A stretch of DNA of 64,000 bases from contig CM072163.1 of NCBI GenBank assembly GCA_036850595.1, positions 1,181,276-1,245,275 on the forward strand, given 5' to 3'. Numbering within the stretch: position 1 is the first letter of the stretch; each line of letters begins with the position of its first letter. Source of the stretch: Rhyacichthys aspro. Lineage: Eukaryota > Chordata > Actinopteri > Gobiiformes > Rhyacichthyidae. A model generated the notes under the pieces. That model did no database searches, was not told the DNA's origin, and saw only the letters and a program-made list of their open reading frames with translations. The position numbers and the translations under genes are program-made. Shown here one piece after another: positions 36,401 to 45,612 of the stretch.

Positions 36401-38307
36401 TCTGAGCTGCTGCAGAGACACTTTTACTTTGAAAGACTGAATGTCTTGTTTTGTGCTGCCACTCATCACTGATCCGTTTTCTGGTTTTCAGACTGTCGTT
36501 CTGTGACCTCACAGTGAAATCCTGTCAGATTCTTTCTGCTGCAGTGAAATCAAACCCGTCTTATTTGAAGGAGCTGGATTTGAGTTACAACCATTTGACA
36601 GAAACAGGAGCCGAGCTTCTCTCTGAGGCTTTGGACGAGGCCCACTGTGAACTCATCAAACTCAGGTACAAACCTGTTCATATTAAATGTACTATTTATT
36701 TATTATCTAGACTGAGCATATTTATCTCTCTTTTAAACAGAGTGGACCACAACGCAGAACACTGGTTCAAACCTGGACTGAGACAGTGTAAGTTTACAAA
36801 GAAGGATTTGTAAAAGAATCCTGTTAACAACAACAACACCAAACGAAAATAGCCAAGAATCAATTTCTCTGAACACTGTGAATTTGAATGTGCATTTCTC
36901 TTAAACACTAGCATTAGCTCATTAGCTCATTAGCCCATTAGCTCATTAGCTCATTAGCCCATTAGCTCATTAGCTCATTAGCCCATTAGCTCATTAGCTC
37001 ATTAGCCCATTAGCTCATTAGCTCATTAGCTGAGACAACGTTCAGTGAGAAAAGTGACAGCATAAGTCTTTGGTATGAATTATGTTTATGGTGTTGATTT
37101 TGACTGAACACACTGAGACTGATATAGAACTGTTCACCTTCAAACTTACACGGAACACATTAAAAGGAGCAAGATTAATATCAATCAAACTTTCTGTGTT
37201 CGTCAAATGATGTTGAAATGTTAAAACTCACTTAAAATATACTGTGTCTGATTCACCACGAGTCGAAAGATATAGTAACTTGAAAACAAATCCATGTGTT
37301 GCATAGAAAGCAATAAGCAGTTCTGCCAACAACAAACTTCTAATGGATTATTTATTTTTACAGTGAGCTTCCAGCTACTTTTGGATCCTGAAGACACAGC
37401 AAAAAGAACTATTTCAAAATGCAGTGTTTCTCATAGTTTCATGTTAATTGATTAATAATATTTGACATTTAGAGTTGCTCCAAGGCTCAGAGTTGATTAT
37501 TATCATTATTGAAACAGGTCTCTAGATGTATCTAAATATTTCCAAAAGTTTGTGTAGCCGTTTACTGTGTGTTTTAAACCCAGCTGACAATTTACATTAG
37601 AACAACATTTACCACATCGAGCAAAAGCAATTAGAGCAAAGCATAACTGGCAAAGCACTCATTTTACCCACCAAATTAAACAAGGTTTATGTTTCTTTGG
37701 GGTTTAAAGGGTTTTAAAGGGTTTAAATGGGTTTAAAGGGTTTGTAATGTGTTTTCGTGCAGACGCCTGTGAACTCTCTGTGGACATCAACACTGCTCAC
37801 AAACAGCTGCTCTTCTCCGACGACAAACGTGAAATCCGTCAAGGCCTGGAGGATCAGCCGTACCCGGACCACCCCGACCGGTTCATGTACTGGGCCCAGG
37901 TCCTGCTCCGGCCGGCCCTGAAGTCCCGCTGTTACTGGGAGGTGGACTGGAGCGGGAACTGGGCCGGGATCGGAGTCGCCTACAAAAGCATCGGACGAAA
38001 GGGAGCGGACAACGGCTGCGTGATGGGATACAACGAGGCGTCGTGGAGCCTGCACTGCTCGGCTCACGGCTACAGAGCCTACCATAACTACCGCAGCGTG
38101 GAGGTCCCGGTCCCGCTGGACGTGTCCCGCAGGCTGGCCGTGTACTTGGACTGGACGGCCGGGGTCCTGTCTTTCTACAGAGTCTCGGGGAAGTCTCTGA
38201 CACATTTGCACACGTTCAACGCAAAGTTCACGAAGCCGCTGTTCCCCATTTTCAGAGTCTGGGGTCCGGACTCGGTTCTGAGGCTTTGTGAAGTCAAACG
38301 AGACTAA
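28633..38307 (+). CDS. NLR gene A: FISNA-NACHT-LRR-B30.2 receptor (fish NLR-C type)
   Basis: A cytosolic innate immune sensor of the teleost-expanded NLR-C group (NLRC3/NLRP12-like names in databases). Coding exons: 28633-28685, 29171-29467, 30440-30538, 30622-30670, 33461-33668, 33796-35335, 35410-35658, 35773-35946, 36015-36182, 36492-36665, 36741-36787, 37763-38307. Phases agree throughout and total 3,603 nt (1,200 residues). N-terminal low-complexity region with repeated SxxSDSSRGQPPxFS motifs and an [E/K]PGS minisatellite (1-166). A helical region with ALKIALHVLRTMKEDEHALT (167-235) matches the segment before FISNA in zebrafish NLRs. FISNA (about 236-330), then NACHT with Walker A GIAGIGKT (336-343), Walker B VLMVLDGLDES (407-417) and sensor TSRP (about 459). 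LRR exons of 57-58 residues (about 832-1003), then PRY-SPRY (about 1020-1200). The start is inferred: ATG 28633 is the first in the open frame, and ATG 29178 is the alternative. Confidence 0.85.
29199..29391 (+). repeat. Coding minisatellite: 12-bp units giving (E/K)PGS repeats
   Basis: Sixteen in-frame 12-bp units (TCTGAACCTGGG and variants with TCTAAA) inside NLR A exon 5. Copy 1 has four units at the same place (18305-18457), a difference of exactly 144 bp, so the frame is kept. It would encode a flexible Pro/Gly-rich linker near the N-terminus. Confidence 0.9.
29569..30437 (+). repeat. TTTACTGTGTGTG minisatellite abutting NLR A exon 6 acceptor
   Basis: About 70 units built from GTTTACTGTGT and GTTTACTGTGTGT. 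The last unit forms the acceptor GTGTACTGTAG|T of exon 6, where copy 1 has GTGTACTGCAG|A. Cysteine-rich open frames here are artefacts of the repeat. Confidence 0.9.
30671..32369 (+). repeat. (GTGAGTGTTA)n array starting at the NLR A exon 7 donor
   Basis: 1.7 kb of GTGAGTGTTA units with GTGAGT and GTTAGT variants. The first GTGAGT is the 5' splice site of exon 7 (CTCAAG|GTGAGTGTGA). The array thus repeats a consensus 5' splice site core more than 100 times with hardly any other sequence. Confidence 0.93.
32545..32995 (+). repeat. TACTATATTATAC-type AT-rich satellite
   Basis: Tandem ACTATATTATACTAT units with local ATACA and TACTG variants. Many units are self-complementary, so hairpins or cruciforms are possible. 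It lies in NLR A intron 7, after the GTGAGTGTTA array. Confidence 0.85.
33075..33130 (+). repeat. LINE-like 3' tail fragment
   Basis: AGATCAGAATCAGAATTCC followed by TTTATTTATTCCTGAGG and AAAATTC resembles the common teleost retroelement tail (CTTTATTAATCCC...GGGGAAATT) as I remember it. It is short and in NLR A intron 7. Confidence 0.5.
33398..33447 (+). repeat. (TA)n microsatellite next to an acceptor
   Basis: TATATATA tract with ATGTATATG variants, ending about 13 nt before the acceptor of NLR A exon 8 (TCTTCTGCAG|GTG at 33461). Confidence 0.85.
33796..35335 (+). other. FISNA-NACHT exon of NLR A
   Basis: Single 1,540-nt exon, phase 1 in and phase 2 out, the usual large NACHT exon of fish NLRs. 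It encodes FISNA (KIYTKVYLRDGN, SEHEVRQIE), the NACHT ATPase motifs, and the winged-helix region with FVHLSVQEFLAALYV near the end. From about 33928 to its end I can find no difference from the NLR B exon at 47875-49414. Confidence 0.9.
36908..37032 (+). repeat. CATTAGCTCATTAGCC minisatellite
   Basis: ATTAGCTC and ATTAGCCC units in regular order (two GCTC, one GCCC) in the intron before the B30.2 exon of NLR A. Confidence 0.85.
37763..38307 (+). other. PRY-SPRY (B30.2) exon of NLR A
   Basis: Terminal exon encoding ACELSVDINTAHKQLLFSDD (PRY), then the SPRY motifs RCYWEVDWSG, AGIGVAYKSI, NEASWSLHC and RLAVYLDWTAGVLSFYRVS, ending CEVKRD-stop. It joins after the VDHNAEHWFKPGLRQ(Y) linker exon typical of fish NLRs and TRIM proteins. 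B30.2 domains mediate ligand or partner recognition. The exon is GC-richer than its surroundings. Confidence 0.9.
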
Positions 38308-38394
38308 ACCCACAGTAAACACGTAGGGCTGCACTATATTTTACACAAGTATCGTCCTGAGCCAGGGTTAAACCAGGGCCAATAACTAACTACT

Positions 38395-38505
38395 AGCCCA
38401 GTGCAGCTGCCACAAGGGCTCACAAGCCAGGCTACTTTTGTGCCGGTCCCAAGCCCAGACATAAATGGAGAGGGTAGCTTCAGGAAGAGCATCCGACTGG
38501 ATCCA
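38395..38505 (+). repeat. LINE 3' fragment just after NLR A
   Basis: TGTGCCGGTCCCAAGCCCAG, ATAAATGGAGAGGGT and TCAGGAAGAGCATCCG together match a tail widespread in fish genomes (LINE-derived, from memory). It begins about 90 nt after the NLR A stop and may lie within its 3' UTR. Confidence 0.6.
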
Positions 38506-40145
38506 CAGAGCATAAATAAAATAAATAAATAATCAATAAAAGAAATGATTCCCTCTCAAGGTCAGACAGTCAATAAAACATAACAATATTTAACAAGTCA
38601 TCTGTAAATGAACAGCTGAAAGTATTATCTCAGTTTGGACGGCGGCACGTGTTTGAAATCCAGTCCATTTTAAGACATTAACAGTGATATGTCGTATAAA
38701 AGTCAGTTTACATAGAGTTATGTATTTGTTTTGAGGTTTCTGCAGATGTCACTGACGGAGGAAACTTCTCTGAGTCTGAGGCAGGATCATGGGCAGTTAG
38801 TCGCAGGGTTAACACTTGAGGACATACACCACCACTCACTCTTCACAACAAAATATTAATCACAATATTCAACATGTTTGATGTTGTAGTAACACGGTGC
38901 AGCCCTATGTTTACCTGTTTGTTTGGAGGTCTTTGATTTTTGCTTCATTGTTGATATTTCAAGCAAAACGGAAACAAAAGACTTTAAAGTTCATATATTC
39001 TACACTGTTGCTTATGGCTGTGATGGTTCTTTTAAATAAAATGTGTCTATTATTCTATCTATTTCACTTTTGGACACAATTCTTCTGAGTTCGATTTAAA
39101 TGTTCTGAGGTTTATTTTGTGATTCAAACACTGAATTATTTCTGCAGAACAGCATCATTTTTCATTTTCAGGCTGTAGTGTAGTATTCAGCCACTAGGTG
39201 GAGCTATAGTTTTACAATATTACCAAAAACAAAGCAGATTGTGATGTGTTTAATAATACTAATAAACAAAGGTAAAGCTATGTTTTTAACGTTTTTAAAG
39301 TATAAAAAACCCGTATCAGACTTTGTTTTGTATGTAACATGTATCACTGCCTTTTATATTATATTACACTCTATTGTTTTATCATGTGTTTATTTCATTA
39401 ATGTTAAGTCTTATATTAAAACCTGTCACTCGTGATATTTCACAGATGAATAACAAAATTAGGCTAAAGTTTCAACATAAATGTACACTTATACTAATAA
39501 AACTCATATTATAACAGAGTATTGTTCAAAGTGTGTTCTTTATTTTCAGGAGACTCTCATTTTTAGTGTTTTTGTGGTAATCTCAGTAAATTCTGCTTTG
39601 ACTTTAATCCAGAATGTTGTGAAGTTGTTAATTGCTTCTGTTCTTCATGTTCATGTTGTGTTCATGTACGGAGCTTGTTTCTTTGTTTTGATGTTTCTAA
39701 ACCTCAGAGATCACACAGAGGGCTTGGGGCTTGTGTATCGCCTGTTGTTGCAGTGAACTCGAGGTATTTTCTTTTAAATTCAGTTTTTCTTTTTGTCGTC
39801 TTGTTTTGTGCTTCTCATCATCAGACTCTGGCTCTGGTCAAAGAAACTCTCCAGAGATTAATGTTTTTGCTGGTTTTATTTTGGTTCAGTGGAAGAGTTA
39901 GAAAGAGGCTGAAGCTTTCAAAATAAACAGAATATTGTGATCGTTTATAAAATAAGAATCAAATTGGACCAGATTTGGGGACGCTTGCTTTTTTACTTAA
40001 TTATTCACAAATGTAAAAAACTGTTCTGTTTTTACAAGACAAATAAATCTTGCTTATGAGGAAAAAAAACTCTCTTTCTTTGAGTTATTTTGTTCAAATT
40101 TTTCAGATTTATATTTCATTCCTTTTTAAAAACAGTGCTACATTC

Positions 40146-40535
40146 CTCTAAACCAGTGGTGTGGAACTGAAAGTGGTGAGGGGCCATGATAGGTAATAAG
40201 AATACTTTCAGGGGCCGAAGATGATGACATTTTAAACCTTTATCAAGTTTTGTCTCTTTATTTGAGTCTTACATAAGTTATCTTTTAACCTTAATTTCCT
40301 CTTTTTATGGAAACTGTTTGTAGATTTGAACAGGTTTAAGATGTATTTGAACAGAGATTGGAACAGGGTTTGGAAGGATTTTAACAGGTTTTATTTATCT
40401 TTGAAGCCAAAATCAAATCCATTAAAACCTAGTGCCAAAAATATAACTTTCCAAATGTATTAAAGGGCCAAATAAAACATTGCAAAGGGCCACATTTGGC
40501 CCCCGGGCCTTGAGTTTGACATGTGTGCTCTAAAC
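40146..40535 (+). mobile_element. Non-autonomous hAT-like element with 8-bp target duplication
   Basis: An identical 8-bp CTCTAAAC flanks the element (40146-40153 and 40528-40535). The element (40154-40527) starts CAGTGGTGTGGAACTGAA and ends CTTGAGTTTGACATGTGTG, an imperfect terminal inverted repeat of the hAT type; GGGCCACATTTGGCCC lies near the right end. An 8-bp duplication is the hAT hallmark. No transposase is present. A short run of family B minisatellite-like units (40320-40400) sits inside it. Confidence 0.75.
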
Positions 40536-40585
40536 TAAAAGTGCATTTGTCACAGTTCAGTAAAAGAGACTCAGTCCCTGCTCTG

Positions 40586-40599
40586 CTGCCCCCTGCTGG
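40586..40599 (-). promoter_or_regulatory. CTCF-like motif between the NLR genes
   Basis: Minus strand CCAGCAGGGGGCAG, a full match to the CTCF core. The following GACACAG on the + strand is shared with the dek intron 11 motif. It lies about 0.6 kb upstream of the NLR B promoter. Confidence 0.45.
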
Positions 40600-41028
40600 A
40601 CACAGCCTCATATTTCAGACTCAACCTGTAAACATTATAATTGGATGGATTATAATAATAAAAGATGAATTAGATCAAACTGTGGGACGGGGCCCATTAG
40701 GGGGCCCCTGAACAACTGCAGGGGGTTGTCTACAAAAAGAATATTTACATAAATCAGGTTCATAAAAAGTATTTTTAAATTACAGCTTGTTTTTCTCTTG
40801 ATTAATAGTATTAGTGAGTATTTTGAGAGATTTAAGACTGGGTGGGCCTCAGGATTTTCAGATTTTTATGTGGATCATGGCTCTTTTGATTTTGGGAATT
40901 CTTGAATTAAATCAAATCATGAATCTCAGTCAAAACAGGAGATAAAATACGTTTCTGTTTCTTAAAGCAGTCCACTTTCTGTTTAAAGAAAAAGAAACAA
41001 GTATTTAGTATTTCTTCAGTTTCCCAAC

Positions 41029-41264
41029 AGTTTCTTTTTCTGTGAAACGTTTTTACAGTTTCCTTTTTGTGTTGGTATATAACTTTTGTTTCGTGTGTTT
41101 TTATGTGTAATCTGTCTGTTCTATTGTTCTTCTGTTGGACATGTTTTAATTGACAGCAGGCGACGCCCACACAAACTCCTCCTCCTTTTACAAAAGTCAA
41201 CACTTAAAGTCAAGTACTTGGAAGTTTTTCTCTCCTGTTCTTCCTGTTTTCTGCCGTGACTCAG
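41029..41264 (+). promoter_or_regulatory. NLR B promoter region and leader exon
   Basis: AGTTTCTTTTTC (41029-41040) fits the ISRE consensus AGTTTCNNTTTC. Downstream, CTCCTCCTCC, a TTTACAAAA sequence in the TATA position, and a leader ending TGACTCAG|GTAAGACT (exon end 41264) align with the NLR A promoter and leader. The ISRE sits farther upstream than in gene A, so the two may not be the same ancestral element. Confidence 0.5.
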
Positions 41265-43099
41265 GTAAGACTCTGCTGTCACTTCAATAATTCAAATCTA
41301 TATATATTTAATGCACAGGCTTTTTCATTAGAACATTTTAAACCAGTTTTTTCTTGATGTTCTTTTGGATTTGTTTCAAACCACTAACATTTACTATTTT
41401 TTATTATTCAGATTTATTTTTTATTCTTAAATCTTTAATTACATGAAAACATCTGTAAATGGTGGAAGGTATTTTTCCAACATCGTTCTCTGTTTGAGCT
41501 GCTCACGTTTTCAAGAGTAAACTCTATTTAACTTCACAATAAAAACACCCAGAACCAGAAAAGGTAAAGCAGAGCAGTGAGTGGAGTTAGTGTTGGGAGG
41601 AAGAGGGATGGGGAAGAGTTGGTTTTAAATAAATTTGAATCATCCATTAATCATAGACTACAGCAGAGTTTATCTCAGTCTCAGAGAATAGGACTTTGGT
41701 GGTTTTGATTGAGGTTGATTTGTTTTTCAAACGAGTCTCAAAGCTTTTCCCTGAGTTCAACTAAGTCCTGGTTTGTGTCGGATTTACATTGCACCCAAAT
41801 GCATTCTGTAGTAAAATATTCAAGTGCAAACCCCTTACATTTGCAAAAACCTTCTTCTTTCTTGCTGTTCTGGACTCTAAATGTGAACACAATGAACCAA
41901 AACACTGCTGCAGCCTCTGAATGCACCGTTTTGTATTTATTTTTCTTGTAAACTCCACTTGAGCTGCACCAACGACTTTAAGACTCATTGTTAAAGGAGT
42001 CTGAGACGCTCACTCACCTGTAATTTACTCTGATTTAGTTTGTGACCAAAACAAGTGTGTTTCTGCAGCTGAGTCTGAACCTGACGGAGCAGGCTTTTTA
42101 TTTGAACTTTTACCTGCCTTTTCCCTTAGAATAAACAGTAGATGGGTCATTAACACTGTTTTTACACAAATATTGATTTTAAAATAAACTATTTAGAGTT
42201 TAAACCATTTTCATTTCATTTTCAAGAAGAAGAGTCTGTTTAATGCATTTATCTGCTCCATGTTTGGTCTCTGCTCCGTTTGGTTTATTTCAGTTGTTCT
42301 TGAGATGATACCAGGTGACTTTATTGTTGCATGTTTCCACACTCTTGTTTTTGTTTTGACTCCAGTTAAGAGCAGACCGTCCTGTGGTTGATTGAGTATT
42401 GAGTGTTGCAGCATTCTCACTAAACCAAGTGAACTGCACAAACAAACACACCTTGATTTAACTGCACCAACCGTCTAACCACATCTTTTACAATATTTAC
42501 GGCTACACCAGAAATAATCCACTACAAAATCAGGATTAAACTAAAACTAAACCCAGACTAAACCAGAAATACTTCAACTAGAACAAGACCAGTCTAAAGT
42601 AGTCCAGACATAACTAAACCATGAGTAAACCTGATGATAACCCACAGACTGAAACCAGTCCTCAGTGATTCAGACAAAAGACATGTGCAGTAAAGTCCCA
42701 CAGATCGTTCAGAGTGTCATGTGTTTGTGGGAAGTTCAGGAAGAGAACAGTGTGAGTGAACCACAGAAACATGAGGCTGAGACTGATGAGTAAACACAGA
42801 GAGAAGCACAGTGTTGTATTGTGTTTGATGGATCCAGGTTTGTTTCACGTCAGCGTCAGGGTGATTCTATACAACAAACAGTAAATCATTACAAAACTGG
42901 AGCCAAACAAAGCAGCTTCGAGGCAGGTCTCAGCTCGACCTGTTCGACCTCTTCATTTTGACGCTTGCTTTCGTCTGGATTAAACTAACATTTGTTGTTT
43001 TGTTTTTTGTTCAAGCAGAGAGTCTCCAAACCAAACAGGACTCGAGGGAAGTCTGTGAATCTGATAAAAGTGACCAGGACATGTGTTAATTTGACAGAA

Positions 43100-45414
43100 A
43101 TGAGATCAGGCCAAGTTCAGATCTTCATCAGAGTGAGTAGATTCATCCTTTGTCTTTTCGTTTAAACGGATAAAACATGTGGGTATTGGACTGTATCAAC
43201 TTCTTAAATTAGGTTTTTTCAGGTAAAATGCCACAAAACTTCCCAAAAACAACCCACATTTTTCCAGAAATGATTATCGGTGGTGACTGGTGCTTTATCA
43301 AACAAACAAACTGAGCAGGACCAGAATAATACATAACATACTCTTTCACAAAAACATCAAACTTTCAGAAAAAATGGCAAAAACTATCAAAATATCTTTC
43401 AACAAATACTCCAACAGCTTTATTCCTCAAAGACAGAAAAAGATCATCACAGAAGAGAGATTAGAGACAGTGGAGGTAGAGATATCAGGCTGACACATGA
43501 CCTTTCTGATGCTATCATGCTAATGCTAATTTAAATATTTGATCAAATCTGTCTGTTCCTGTCTCTTCTCTCTCCTCAGTTTCTCTAAAGAACAGAACAA
43601 TCACACTTTCCTGTGAATATCGCTCTGTTTTGCCCAAATCCAAGCCTCTGGGCTGAAAAAATGTAGCCCCAACAGTCTTTAATACGAGGGGGCGGGGCTT
43701 CACAACTGTCAATCACTGAATCAGGAAGATGATTGGTGCTGAGGTCATGTAACGCTTGGGCAGTAAAAAAATAAGCCTCTTTGAGCTTTTTTGGTAATTT
43801 AGAAACATTAGTGCCTCCAGAATTATACACACTATATTTTTATTGGAAAGTATTAGAACACAAAGATTAATATAGTTATAACATATATGTTTTAGCTCAC
43901 TTTATAAAGGGTTACTGCTCTCTTTATTCATTCAGTGTCTGGTAAAGTTTGAGATTTCCCTAAAAACAGGTTAAAGAGCATAAAAAAGCCCTACTTCCTT
44001 GTTATAACTCAGTAAAAGTCCACTGTGTTTCAGGAGACGACAGTGAGCATTAACTCCAAAATAAAAATAAGCTCCTAAATGTCTGCTGCAAAGGTAAATG
44101 AGAGTTAGGTTTTGTAATAAGAGACGTTCCAGAGACATGTGCAGCTGGGTTGTGTTTAATGAACCCTCGTCAGGTTGATCCTGTTCGACCTGTTCTACTC
44201 TTAGTTCTGAGAAAACATTCATGCCATGACCTTCAGGCACAAATGTTACGTGACAAACAACAAAGATCTCACAAAAACATCATCTTCAAGCATTTTATTA
44301 TATTTTACATAAAAATATTAAACTAAAACTGACTTTAATGTTTATTGCGTCACAGAATTCTCTGGAGGGTTTCAGTTAAAATAATTTCCATGTTTCCTTT
44401 TCCTGGTTTTTTCCCCAGATTTTCCAAGAGTCAACTGTTTCCTTTAATCCACACGTATCTATAGATCTAGAGATATTCACAGAAAATACTGACAAAACAG
44501 CAACAGAAGAAACTGTAAAAGTAACGACCAGAGCCAACAAACTGAAATAAACTGAAATTATATTATTTTTTTTATTTTTTTTTCACAATAAAGAGATAAT
44601 CTATCATTGTACACGTTGTTCAGTGTACGCTGTAAAAGTAAAGGTTTTTATAAATATCTTTATTTACTATTAAATTTGTAAACCCTAATGCTATGTGTTG
44701 CTATAATGTTGTGATGATCGTCTTTTGGCTCAGTTTAAAGGCTGTGGAACCAACCTCTACAAACAGAGTCTTAACAAACAGAAGTCTGTATAATTATAAA
44801 ATCAAACAGGAATAATTGACTTAATCTGAGAGCAAACCTTTGAATAAAAGTACAAGAAGAGGTTAATGTTATGATAAATATGTGCTGCAGGTTCAGAGGC
44901 GAGGAAACAGTGACCAGAGGAAGTCTCACAAAAGTCAACTGGTAAGGTTTGGACTTTTTTATTGTTCTTTGCAGGAAATAGGAACGATTATTAATAAAAC
45001 ATGAACTATGAACTATTGTGAAGCAGACGGCGTCCGGGAATCTACATTAAACTAACTTCCTCCAAAAGCACCTCCTGCTCCTGTCCTGTCTCTTCTCACT
45101 TTAAGACACAAAAAACAAATCTGATTTATCCTCAAATACTGGCCTTAAATAATAAACCAGCACACATCATAACTACAGTTAAAACTGCACAGGTCAAGGG
45201 TTACCTTTGACCTCTTCAAACACAACTATTTACATTTGCTTGAGTTTAAATTTCACCTTTTATTAACAGTTAAAGTGTTAAAACTCTGTATTATGAAAGT
45301 CTATTATCAAAGTGACCTAATAACTTTACTGAATCATTTCAAAGTGACTTGAGTAGATTTAACTTCATTAACGTCTGTTTTCCACAGATTCACAGTGAAA
45401 ATGAAAGACCTTAA
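43100..45414 (+). CDS. Spliced short upstream ORF of NLR B (36 codons)
   Basis: Pieces 43100-43132, 44891-44941 and 45388-45414 join in phase: MRSGQVQIFIR, VQRRGNSDQRKSHKSQL, IHSENERP, stop. It shares about two thirds of its first 24 residues and the exon structure with the short ORF of NLR A. In gene B the exon beginning at 45388 lacks a clear GT donor at the place where gene A has one, so this exon may be skipped. Confidence 0.35.
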
Positions 45415-45612
45415 ACGAGACGAAGAGAAAGCAGTGACTTCACGAAGGCTCTGCAGATACAAGTCTTTTACTGTTTATTATTACGTCTATTATTGTTCTT
45501 ACGTCACCCTTTAGTAAAAAACACCTGAGTTATGCTCTATCTTCCCAGACAGAGCTAAATACAGATTATTATTGTCTGCTCTAAGATCAGGTCTCATGTT
45601 GTTGACAGGTTT

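Larger units (their letters stand above)
38308..41028. other. Intergenic region between NLR A and NLR B
   Basis: Holds the probable NLR A 3' UTR (AATAAA candidates near 38515 and at 39035-39040), a LINE tail (38395-38505), a hAT-like element (40146-40535) and a CTCF-like motif (40586). The remaining sequence is AT-rich. The open stretches at 39241-39926 are hydrophobic, have no family resemblance and are not supported as genes. Confidence 0.5.

Noticed and set aside
39241..39926. Possible small membrane-protein gene downstream of NLR A
   Set aside because: The frames are hydrophobic only because the DNA is T-rich; they overlap in different frames, and no start context or exon signals stand out.
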